64,000 nucleotides of DNA from Enchytraeus crypticus (taxonomy: Eukaryota > Annelida > Clitellata > Enchytraeida > Enchytraeidae), in contig CAJHZI010000649.1 in assembly GCA_905160935.1 (NCBI GenBank), positions 1,097,501 to 1,161,500 of the forward strand, given 5' to 3'. Every line of letters starts with the position of its first letter. Position 1 is the first letter of the stretch. The notes beneath the pieces are model-generated. The model did not search any database. It was given only the letters and a program-made list of their open reading frames with translations, and was not told where the DNA came from. Made by a program: the position numbers and the translations under genes. Shown piece by piece: positions 45,271 through 56,400 of the stretch.

Positions 45271-45544
45271 TTGTAATCAGTTTTCTAAGTTACTATCATA
45301 AATGTGACATGCGATTAATGTATATAGCGCGTAGGCCCACAGTAATGGATACTTTATTATCTGCAGCGTAAACGGTATATTTTCTATGATATATTGTGTG
45401 TGAATTGCCCCGAAACGGAGAAATTGAAGCTAATGAGTTAAATGTTTGGCCGAGTCTTGAAAATGATATCAATATTGGCATGACGATGTTATTCCTCGTT
45501 GTCAGCCGATATAACGGCTGTTAAAATATGCTTTGACAATGGTA

Positions 45545-45592
45545 GGCTACTCTCTCTCTCTCTCTTCTCTCTTTCTCTCTCTCTCTCCACAA
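45545..45592. repeat. (CT)n microsatellite
   Basis: Short CT-rich tract in intergenic DNA after copy 1. Confidence 0.85.
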
Positions 45593-45784
45593 TACTCTCA
45601 TTCCACTATGTTGTTAGCAATCCACCGCTCGCTAAACCATATCTCACTAAACCCTCTCTATTAGCTTATTCAACGTTGTCTTTCTATTACAATTCTTCTT
45701 GACGCATCTACAGCTGTATTAATTCTTCCACTCGAAATCACATTTCTAACGATATCAAGTCATGATTTTCAGTCTTAAGTATTG

Positions 45785-45975
45785 AGAGTCATACATTGAC
45801 TCTCATACAGCCCATATACATTGTCATTCAGCCCTCTCATATAGTCATTCAGCCCATAATATAGTCACACAGCCCTGTCATTTAGTCATACAGCCCTCTC
45901 ATATAGTCATGCAGCCTCTCATATAGTCATACAGCCCTCTCATATAGTAGTACAACCCACAATATAGTCGTAGCT
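45785..45975 (+). repeat. 21 bp minisatellite, about 8-9 copies
   Basis: Imperfect units of 'catatagtcatacagccctct'. Confidence 0.85.
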
Positions 45976-45979
45976 ATCC

Positions 45980-46830
45980 TCACTCTAGTTCAGTTAGAGA
46001 ATGAACGAGCTACAGTAGTATATTGCATAAAACTGCAGTATTGCAGTAAATCTTAAAACAAAGATGATGATGTAAAACACGAGCAATTTATTGTTGTTCT
46101 TTGCTTATGATTCTTGATGCCTTCGTGACTTGTGATATTGGCAGTCAACTTTCCTGACGAAATCAAAATGACAACGGCGAAGTTTTTATTGGCGTGAACA
46201 TTCATTTAGGTATATTTTTAACATATGCTTTTGTAAAGAGAATTTCAACAACTGTGATTGAATTAATTGATGTTTGATTAAGGTACACCCGTTAACTAAT
46301 TGTTTTGAGTGTGTTGCTATACAACGTTTTCACGAGCTCTTTTGTTTGTATTGCTATCGCAAAGGTTTAGCATAATAAAGATAATTTCTTATTTTTATAT
46401 TTAATCTTTAATGGCAATTGGCCTATTAGTGTGATTGTTTTTCTAAACAAGAACATGACTCTTCTTACCTCCTTGCCTAGTGTTCAGATGAATATTTTAA
46501 ATAAGTCATAACTTTTATTCCTTCGGCATTTGGCATATTTTAATTATGCCATTATCTGACAATATTAGCAGTGCTTCGTCGGAATGGACCCATTTAGACT
46601 GCTATACAGATTTGGCAGATTATTAATTCATATCATCTTGCATCTGCAATAAAACCGTATCCATTCGGAGGTGAAAGGCTTGTAGCAATTTGAACGCTAT
46701 TTCTCTGTCTCGAAATGGTTTCAGTGACTGACAAAATATGAAAATCAAGCGGTTTGATTTAAAGCTGTATGTACAGTGCGCAATTGAACACCCAGATTCA
46801 ATGTATTTTATAATAATAATATAATTATGA
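45980..46830. other. Intergenic DNA, nothing recognised
   Basis: No exon or element supported. Confidence 0.35.
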
Positions 46831-46831
46831 T

Positions 46832-48209
46832 TAGATATGGGAATCGAATCCGAACCCAGACTCTGGCCGAACCGAACCCGAACCCAGACTCTGGCCGAAC
46901 CCGAACCCAGACTTCGTCCAAACCGAACTGAACCAAACTCTTGGAGTTCCTTTCTCCTTCACCGACCTAACATTAAATAAAGATAGTTGGAACAATACAA
47001 ATATATATTAGTTTTTGCATTTGTCTTACAGTATCTGACGGCATATATTCAGGTAAGGCTGGTTCCGACACAAATTTTAAAATGGTGTCGGTACAAAGGA
47101 ATGGTAGCGGGAAGCGAGACGGGCCTACAGAAGATAATGGATAGTCTGAATGATACGGCATTGAAATATGGAATGAAGATTAACATCAAGGAGACAAAAG
47201 TGATGAGAGTATCCCACAAAAATTTGAAAATGCTTGACTTAATCTAGGTGGATTTGTTCTTGTTAAATTCAAATTATGATTTTTTTCTAAATTTAGTGTG
47301 CTACCTTAATATTTTTCCAGCCAGATTTACAAATAATTATATATGACATCCTATATGTGCTATGACTATCTGGAGTAAATAATTTTGTCCCATAGAATTT
47401 CATAACTATTTGCGTAACTTCATAATTGATCTGAGAGTTTCAAATTTGAAACCCTAAGGTAAATTATGAAGCTTGCTACTGGTCAGTTGATAGCAAACGG
47501 TGTATATTATGATCATTTTTCTATGGAAGTACAAGTGTTTACCAAATCATCTTTATTTGACATTTTATGTTACTAAATTGCACTTTGTCTGTGAAATATT
47601 GGATAAAATGTTAGCCAAGACATTTCCACTTGACTATAAACGTATCTAATATATAGGCCTATAGTGACAATAAAAATTTAAAAATTGATGAAGCATTCTA
47701 TTTGCTCGCTATAATCAAGGAAAATATTTCAGATACAATAATAAAGCTAAATACCTATATTAACAACATTTGTTGGTCAACCAACAATATTTTAAGAAAT
47801 GTACAGGAATAAATAACACTTCTCTCCTTATTTCATTGTCATATTTTTACCCAGGTGACAAAATGTGGCAGCTATAATGAATTATTATTATTAATTATTA
47901 CGACTTAATGAATTATTAAGCTTATTTACTATAAACCATTTTAAACATGTTTGTCATAACCACGATTATTATAAGTAAAGTTAAACAGTTGCAACATTAT
48001 CCAAAACCAAACCATTTCGAACTCGAATCGAACTCTTGCCAGTTGGAAAGCAAGCCGAACCCGAACCCTTGCTAGAACCGAACCCGAACCGAATCGAACT
48101 TTCATTTTCAACAAACCGAACTCTAAAATTGTCAACTGCTACCCGAACCGAACTTTCATTTTCCACGAACCGAACCGAACCCTGGAAATTCATAAAATTC
48201 CCATCTCTA
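46832..48209 (+). mobile_element. hAT-like DNA transposon, non-autonomous (copy 2)
   Basis: It has the same termini as the element at 294-1929 (TAGATATGGGAATCGAA at the left, complement of TAGAGATGGGAAT at the right) and flanking 8 bp repeats matching at 7 of 8 (ATTATGAT / ATTATAAT). Left and right CCGAAC-rich subterminal arrays and the central LINE insert are shared, although the 3' part of the LINE is missing here and about 220 bp of other sequence stands in its place. No transposase. Confidence 0.82.
47045..47250 (+). mobile_element. LINE piece inside hAT-like copy 2
   Basis: Open for 86 codons, reading GLQKIMDSLNDTALKYGMKI and NIKETKVMRVS, part of the same reverse-transcriptase family as in hAT-like copy 1 at the same internal position. 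Confidence 0.75.
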
Positions 48210-48236
48210 ATTATAATATATCTTAATTATATATGT

Positions 48237-48239
<3 letters not shown>

Positions 48240-48294
<55 letters not shown>
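48240..48294. repeat. (TA)n microsatellite
   Basis: About 50 bp of TA repeat just outside hAT-like copy 2. Confidence 0.9.
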
Positions 48295-48298
<4 letters not shown>

Positions 48299-48299
48299 A

Positions 48300-50275
48300 C
48301 AATTTTAGAACGTACTGTTAAGTTAGGATGCATTAATTCATATCCCTATAGTTTTACAAAACATTTTCATGTTATTTGGATCATTTTTTAGATGCACCTA
48401 CTGATCGATTGTCTGATCGTTGCGTGATTTCGTGAAAGATTAAGAGTATGTTTCATTTACTGTGGATGAAGTAATCGCTATACGGCATATCTGCTACTAC
48501 ATTTTATAGGCCTTGTTGGCATTGTGCTGAGCTTTTCTAAACGTCAGCAGGGAGAGGGGCTCAAAATACTTCGTCTTCAATGACATTTTTGCGCATTTTT
48601 TGAGCATGGGAATGAAAACATGGTGGAAGTCTGACCTCTCATATTAGCCGTCCAGGTATTCTAACACAGGCCATATTGACTATTCTAGGTAGATGAGGTT
48701 AATTCAGTCGACAGATTGATGCCTCGTCACCGGCTCTTGTCAATTTGACGAAGGAGAGAAAAGCAGCTTGCTTAATTAATACTGCAACGCAAATGTGCTA
48801 AAACCATGGCGTAACTCTAGACCAAATTCATAAGTAAAAATGAGCATATGAAAAATAAAATGAACATTTGATTTCCGAGTAATCATTCAGGAAAGTAAAC
48901 CGAGTAGAAATATTCCCATAGTCAGCTTAAAGTGTTTGCAAGAGATGACTAGCGTAGATTTATTAGTGGATAAATGTAGTGAAACGTCGTGTTGATTTCT
49001 ATAAGTCAGCAGTTGTTATCAATTTAATCCTCCGTCTTCAGTCTTGCAGAGGCTTGACTACCTCATCAGTTGTGGCAATTGATATTTTGCTACATTTATT
49101 CTTTCTTTACATTCATTACATTCTCTTCAATTTTCTATGAGCGCTGCTATGGCATATGATATAATCGACGTTCTATAAAGGTACTTCTTGACTGGTACAT
49201 GTGACGATATCTGATTTAATGCGTACCAGTGCAAAAAATTAATTTTGTTTGCGTAATTATGTCAAATTTTTGTTATTCTAGCTTGGTCCAACGTAATGCC
49301 CAAATGTTATGCGTTCAAATGTGATTTTTATTTCCTTTTTAATATTAATTAATTACTGCAACTTTACTGTTACCTACATCGAATATACTACTTACCTCAA
49401 CAAATTACATAATGCATTCCTTAGTCTACATTCGATGGTGAAATTTGAATCGCTTACTGCAATTTCTGGAGCCTAGGCGCTCACCAACAGAATGCCCTTA
49501 CTGACGTTGGTTGTCAGGCAGACATCTAATTATGTTTAATGATTTAGTCATATGTTGCATATGATCATTTGTGTTTTGTTCTGTTTGCTAATGATAATAG
49601 AAATTGTAGCGCAATAGAATTGTTGTTGTCTGTTTGTCGGTAATGATCTTTATAATATTAATTAATTACTGCACCCTTACTGCTATTTCCATAGAACATA
49701 CTGTTTTCTTCAATAAATTGAGTAATGTATTCCTCAGCCTATATCCTATGGTAAACTTGGGATCAAATACATTAACATATTTTACAAACTAGAATACATG
49801 TTGATTGGTGAAATGTAGTATATGTAGATTGAAATTTGGAAAAAGGAGTTATTTCAAAATATTGGCTATTTTCCTAAGCTTATGGCTACACTACGTTTAT
49901 GTAAAGCATAGGCTTTATAATGTAATCAGCGATGTTCGTGAGACGCTCTCAAATGAGTGTTAGAATTGAGAATTGACAGTGAGTAGGTGAGTGGCAGCAA
50001 TTTTTACTTTTTATAGGCCTACTGTTGAACATTATTTTAGGCTAGAGATATAAATGGAAGTTATAATTATTTCTCAATAGGTAGTTGTCTACACAGTTAC
50101 ACTAGTTATAATGCAATATATAGTATATACAATATATTGTATATGCACTATAATATCTCTGGTGCGCTAGTTACCTCCATGGACTAAATCATAGGCAATA
50201 CACTGTCTATGCACTATAATATCTGTGATGTTCCTGTAATTGTTTAATTAATTCATTTAATCAATTTTTGGTGAC
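48300..50275. other. Intergenic DNA with SINE remnants
   Basis: A minus-strand V-family piece occurs at 49,440-49,515 ('tggagcctaggcgctcacca'). Two AT-rich blocks (49,320-49,450 and 49,650-49,780) resemble each other ('attaattactgca', 'tatacta'/'catact', 'caacaaatt'/'caataaatt') and may be an old local duplication. The first exon of copy 2 could lie here but was not recognised. Confidence 0.4.
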
Positions 50276-50279
50276 GGGG

Positions 50280-50335
50280 ACGTCCCTGACATCATCCTTG
50301 TGTAAGGAAGCGAAGGTTAAACCTTCAGTGCGATA
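50280..50335 (+). mobile_element. SINE tail remnant
   Basis: 'gacgtccctgacatcatcct' followed by a diverged 'gaagcgaaggttaaacctt'. Confidence 0.55.
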
Positions 50336-50387
50336 TTTATTATTACTATTATTAACATTATTATTATATTTTTTATATTATGAATCA

Positions 50388-50770
50388 GTAAATTAATCAG
50401 TCACTGATAATCCTGATGAATCAGTCAATTTATCAGTCACTAATAATCCTGATGAATTAGTCAGTCATTAATCATCCTAATGAATCAATCAATCAGTCAC
50501 TAATAGTCTTGATGAATCAGTCAATCTATCAGTCAATAACAATCCTTATGAATCAGTCAGTCATTAATCATCCTGATGACTAAGTCAATCAATCATTCAC
50601 TAACAGTCCTGATGAATCAGTCAATCAATCAGTCACTCATAATCCTGATGAATCAGTCAATCAATCAGTCACTAATAATCCTGATGAATTAGTCAATCAA
50701 TCAGGCACTAATAGTCCTGATGAATCAATCAATCAGTCACAAATAGGCTTGATGAATCAATCAGTCACTA
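50388..50770 (+). repeat. 36 bp minisatellite, about 10 copies
   Basis: Imperfect units of 'gatgaatcagtcaatcaatc' + 'agtcactaataatcct'. Confidence 0.92.
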
Positions 50771-50804
50771 GTATCTGCTGATCTTTCACTATCACGACTG
50801 CGGG

Positions 50805-51325
50805 GCCTCCGCCTGCCACAACCCTGCCTGAACGAGCCTACCTCTCCCCCACCCCTGGACGAGCCTACCTCTCTCCCCACCCCTGGACGAGCCTACCTCT
50901 CTCCCCATCCCTGGACGAGCCTACCTCTCTCCCACCCCTGGACGAGCCTACCTCTCTCCCACCCCTGGTCGAACCTACCTCTCTCCCACCCCTGGACGAG
51001 CCTACCTCTCTCCCACCCCTGGACTAGCCTACCTCTCTCTCTCCACCCCTGGACGAGCCTACCTCTCCCCCCACCCCCTGGACGAGCCTACCTCTCTCCC
51101 CACCCCTGGACGAGCCTACCTCTCTCCCCATCCCTGGACGAGCCTCCCTCTCTCCCACCCCTGGACGAGCCTACCTCTCTCCCACCCCTGGTCGAACCTA
51201 CCTCTCTCCCACCCCTGGACGAGCCTACCTCTCTCCCACCCCTGGACTAGCCTACCTCTCTCTCTCCACCCCTGGACGAGCCTACCTCTCCCCCCACCCC
51301 TGGACGAGCCTACCTCTCCACCCGA
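50805..51325 (+). repeat. GC-rich 27-28 bp minisatellite with higher-order structure
   Basis: About 19 units of 'ctggacgagcctacctctct' + 'ccccac'. Variant units (ggtcgaacc, ggactagcc, cccatcc) recur in the same order about 223 bp apart, so an eight-unit block has itself been duplicated. Confidence 0.93.
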
Positions 51326-51329
51326 CTTT

Positions 51330-52290
51330 TCACCTAATTATTGCAGGGTCTCTGTAGTTTCTTGGTCAAACGTTTTAACTCGAACGTTTTAAGCGTCCTA
51401 ATTTGAGTTCTAGTATTTTTCCATTCAGTTAGTTTCAAGGTCAGAATATGGGACATACTTTCAATGCAGTTGTTCTCATATTATAATGTAGGTCATATAA
51501 AACCATTTGATTAAAAATTGAGCGTTTACAATTTAAAAAAATGCTTTCTTCTTCCAATATTAATAAAGAGAACGTTTCAGTTTTACGAATCAGTGAAATG
51601 ATTGTTGTATTAAATCGATGATTAATCTCTCTCAGTGCACTGCTTACTGGCTGGTCCATGGTATATAACGCCTTCACTCTTCTCTGTCTTCCGTTTTCCT
51701 CTTCTTGTCCATATATGAGTGGAACTTTAAATCATCTAGCAATACTCATTCCTGTTGTTATATACCATTTGCTTGCGAGATTCTGCTTATGACGGGGTAT
51801 TAATAGTAATGAATGCTAAATAATAATATACATGTATAACAACAATAAAAGTGCTACCGCCATCAATACAGTAAAAGTGCTACCGTCATTAATGACAACC
51901 TCATACACTATTGAGACAAATCCAAGCGGTTTAACATTGGTCAATATGTAGCATCTAGTTAATACATTAAATACATGTATGTATACCTCGATACTTCCAT
52001 GGATGTTTTCCAAATGAAACCAAACATGGAATAAAGAGGCGCTTTCTATCCTTCTTCATTACAAGTTTTCAGTTAGTTTGACCTCACTATTTTCTTGTTT
52101 GTTTCTACTTTAACTTTAAAGTAGGAACCTAAATCATGACGTCAAGGTTAATATTTATTTATTTTCATCGTAGTTTACTGAGCATGGCATCTTTAATGGA
52201 ATAATATGAAAAGATTGAACATTGTATATTTTTTCACATTCTTACATTAGCTGTATATTTGTCTTGAATAGTATTAATAATAAAAACCAT
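51330..52290 (-). mobile_element. Intergenic DNA with a LINE 3' end
   Basis: A minus-strand LINE (GA-tail family) end at 51,625-51,745. Otherwise no supported features. Confidence 0.5.
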
Positions 52291-52294
52291 TCCA

Positions 52295-52463
52295 TTTATT
52301 CGGTTGGTGAGCGCCTATGCTTCACAAATTGCTACAAAAACTCAAACGAATGGATAATAGGGGATTGACTGATGATATGGTGTGGGACAGAGAGGACTGG
52401 AGAAAGTCTATTCGTGTCCCAACGCTGATTAAACTGGCATTAAAGGGAAGATGATGATGCTGA
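52295..52463 (+). mobile_element. SINE V / LINE 2 shared 3' end
   Basis: Starts with the SINE V middle ('attcggttggtgagcgccta', 'aattgctacaaaa') and continues with LINE 2 3' sequence ('gattgactgatgatatggtg', 'gacagagaggactggagaaa'), ending 'gggaagatgatgatg'. It therefore links the two families. Confidence 0.7.
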
Positions 52464-53002
52464 CAGGGGCGGATCCATGAATATTTTAAGGGGGGCCCGA
52501 AATTTTTTTGAGAGTACATTTTTTTGCTTACGCTCCGCCTTCTTCGGGGCATGTGACGCAACCAGACAAATTTCTGTGGGGGGCTCAAAATTTGTTCACT
52601 ACAGCGTTCGGCTCATAGAGTGAGTGTATCCCCGTACCTTACCACCCCCCCCCCCGCTCACACCCTTACTAAAGTCAGGGGAATACGTTTTTCCTCAAAT
52701 GCATTGGTTATGCATTGGTTCAAGTGAAAATTGAGAGCTAGTGAAATGGTCAACATTTTTCGGGCCCCCTTCCATTATACAGTGCTCCTAGCATATCCTA
52801 GAAAAAATCAAGCTGTTGGAACTGCGTTCCTTGTCGGGCCCCCCCCCCCCGGGCACCCCCGGGCCCCCCCCCCAACCACTGCTATTGCTAACATATTTAC
52901 ACATCGCAAAAACCATAGAAACAATGAAAATATCGTTTAAAAGTTTTTTCGGCGGACCTAAGGGGTGGCCAGGTCCCCTGGGCCCCCCTGGATCCGCCAC
53001 TG
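52464..53002. mobile_element. hAT-type MITE, 539 bp
   Basis: Flanked by a perfect 8 bp duplication GATGCTGA (52,456-52,463 and 53,003-53,010), with inverted ends CAGGGGCGGATCCA at the left and the complement of CAGTGGCGGATCCA at the right. G/C homopolymer runs occur at about 52,646, 52,839-52,873 and 52,980. No transposase. It landed in the ATG-repeat tail of the preceding SINE/LINE end and lies about 170 bp before copy 2 exon 2. Confidence 0.88.
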
Positions 53003-53173
53003 GATGCTGATGATTTAATAGTTATATTTAATATACTTAGAAGTATATTTATATTGATATATTTAATTTATTTTAAATATATTGTTATACCGAGTCTGTA
53101 ACCAACTCGGTTACCGACTCGGACTCGATTGCTCACCGACTTAGTTATTTCACTGATTGATATTTTTGATCAG

Positions 53174-53412
53174 TTTCGGTTCGCATCCCGGACGGACAAG
53201 TTGCTGATGTTCTTCGGGACCATCAGCGCCTGCGCCATGGGCACAGCCATGCCGCTCAACATGATCATACTGGGGCAGGTGACCGACGACTTCGTGTCTC
53301 AGAGTCGGGCTGTCTGGAGGCTGGACCCCCTCGTCGTAGCCCTATCAGCCGCCTACCCTCAGTACAGAGACCTTACCGTGGAGTACATCATCGAGAATTT
53401 TGAGGATTTTAG
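53174..53412 (+). CDS. ABCB1-like copy 2, exon 2 equivalent (TM1, first loop)
   Basis: 239 nt encoding [20 protein letters not shown], then [19 protein letters not shown] and [10 protein letters not shown]. Acceptor gatcag, donor gttagt. Confidence 0.93.
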
Positions 53413-56400
53413 GTTAGTACACTTTTTGTTGCTTTTTCTTTCTATCTTTCTTTCGAGTTTTCTTTTTTTTCTTTCTATCTTTCTTTAGATTTTTCTTTTT
53501 TCTTTCTATTTTTCTTTCGATATTTCTTTCTTTCTGTCCTTTTCTCTCTTTCTCTCTCTCTCTTTACCGCTCTCTTTATTTCAATTACTTTTTATAGTAG
53601 CATGTATAAACCATGTCAAGGCAAAGCCATATTTAACGTAAATTCCCTCTATCAAACATATCAGAGACGAGGCATGCTCTGGATTAGTACTCAGTACCAA
53701 TTGATCACCAGTCTAACACCCTAGAAATAGTCTACAGGCTCAACCCATGGAAGATCATGTGATTTGTTTTGATATAATAATGAAGCAGCGACATGGCATA
53801 GATTGATGCCTTCTAATATGAGTTTAAATTGCCAAAAATCATTTATCATTGAAAACTATTTGGAAATTTTTGAGAGATTGCGCATCACTGAGGACGATAG
53901 TAGACATTTTATAAGAATACAAACTTTGGATTTGTAATTCGGGAGTGCCCAAAGCTATAGTGAAGAACTATTGTCTAAAAATTAGTATCGTTCAGTAGGA
54001 TTGATTAGTTTACTAATTGATTGATTGAGTGTTAGCTGACAATTTGATGTAATATTTTTGAACTAGCTGACACATTTATTGATTAGATGAAGGGCTACTT
54101 TGCTGTCTAATTAATTGGTATATGGCGCATTGATTTTTAATGCGAATTATTGTTCGATTGTCTTGGGACCAGGTCGAATTTGTCCAGTTCAAATGACCCC
54201 CTCCTGCTTCAAGTGGAACAAAATCTGACGAGCATTATGAGAGAAATCCAATTCGACGGCTTCATGGACCGGACGAAGAATTCAGCTTTGTGGTTTACAT
54301 GTAAGTCATACATAAATGTAAGCTAAGCTAAGTTTAACGTTCTTTTCCTTTCCGAAGGAGTCACTCTCAGAGTCGGTTCCATTGGTCTTCTAATCTATGG
54401 CATTGTGTTGCCAGCAATCTATCAATAGCTCATTCAATCAGTACATTTATGGCTACAAAATTATGACGCCGTTTGAAATTAAGTTATAAATGAAATTGTA
54501 GTGACTGTTCTTTAGTATCATTTTCATCACGTGGCAACAGTATACAGGACTGCGCACATCGTAAAACTACCTGGTTTTTCCAATATGCAGCTTATTTACT
54601 ATTAATTAAATATTAAAACTGATTTATACAGACCAACTGTTAATGTTAAACTGACCTTATGGAAGAAATCGTTACTATATATCTTACCTATGAATCCATT
54701 GATAATAATTTTAGCCTTAAATGAAAGTAAATATCAGTACCTAACGGTAGCGTTCCAATTATAGATATTTTCAGAGTGATAAAATAAAATGTATAACCCA
54801 TATAAACATCATCATATTAACTGACTGCATGGTGCAAATACTATAGCAAACATGTGAACACATAGTAAGGACGATCACATCAATTGGGACAATGATAACG
54901 ATTCTTCATAATATATCTCAAGTTACATGTTGCTTAAATACCACATTTTTCGGATGGACGTGGTTAAGCAGAGTGCCCTTTAAATATTTAGCATCAAAAT
55001 TATATATACTGGATAATGTCACATTTACTTACTCATTGATTCGGAGTTTGATTAGTTTGACAAATGCAGATACTAAGTTAAACATTGACTCTATCTATCG
55101 AGAGCTCTGTGTTCTAGTCCCAGCTGAATGGTAGAGTTAGTAGATCCTTGAGTTGCAATGAACCTTAGACTGAATATCCGTATTTTGGTTCGCGCGATTT
55201 GTTGATTCATCAGCATGCTCATCGGCTTTATTTGACTCAATTTTGTCATGGATAACACTAGCACGGTACCCCTAGTTAAATATTGTTGCTGTTTTTGTTG
55301 ATGATGACCACGGGTTGGAATTCACTGTAGATTTCTCTACCAGAAACAGATTTGCGACACAAAAGACAGAACTAAAATTAAATTACTGTAAAGTTCTTGA
55401 AACATTTTAACCGTTGCGTCACTTAGTTGAGCCATTTGACTCATTGAATTCAACGATTCATTGATTCATTGATATATTAATTCATTGATTATTGAATCAT
55501 TGATTTGCTGATTCATTGATTTGCTGATAAATTGATTTGCGAATTCGTTTTTGATTTGTTGCTTCATTGATTGCTAATTTATTGATATACTAATTCATTG
55601 ATTTTCTGATTCATTGATTTGCTGATTCATTGATTTTCTGACTCATTGATTTGCTGATTCATTGATTTACTGATTTATTAATTTCCTGATTCATTAATTT
55701 CCTGATTCATTGATTGGCTGATTCATTAATATGCGGATTTATTGATTTGCTAATAACTCGATTTGCTTAATTATTCATTTGCAGATTCATTGATTTGCTG
55801 ATTCATTGATTCAATCTATGTCTTCGATTGATTGATTATCCAGACTTCGGCATTGCAGCCTTGATTCTCGGGTACATAGAGATAGCGTGCTGGATGACGG
55901 CGTGCTACAACCAGACAAAGAGAATCAGGACCAGACTGTTTCAGGCCATACTCAGGCAAAACATCGCCTGGTTCGACGAACACGACGTGGGCGAGCTAGG
56001 CAACAGACTAGTCGAGTAATACGTAACTTTTTGCATTATTTAGTGTATTTTAAACTTAGTCAGTTTTAGTTGACCATTTACTCAAATAGGATCGTTCACT
56101 TCCATTTATCATACTTGAGCTCTAACAAAGTGGTAATTTACGACTAGGATCTTGGTTGTGATTTTTTTCAAACCTACTACTACTACAATATCTGAGAATT
56201 TCCAAAAGTTTAGATATATGAAAAGCACGTTTATAATTCTTTCAAATGAATGGAATATATATTTACATTACATATTTAAAAATTCCTAACTCAAGCCATA
56301 ATTATAAACCCAACTCTTTACCTTAGACAAAAACTCTAACCATAAATCTAGCCACAAATCCTAATCATAATTCTATCCTTAAATCTTACTAAACCTTATG

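Noticed and set aside
52731-53010. Pro/Gly-rich, collagen-like short frames
   Set aside because: Result from G/C homopolymer runs inside the hAT-type MITE.
54892-55134. 80-codon frame in the copy 2 intron
   Set aside because: No domain, no splice context, intron-like composition.
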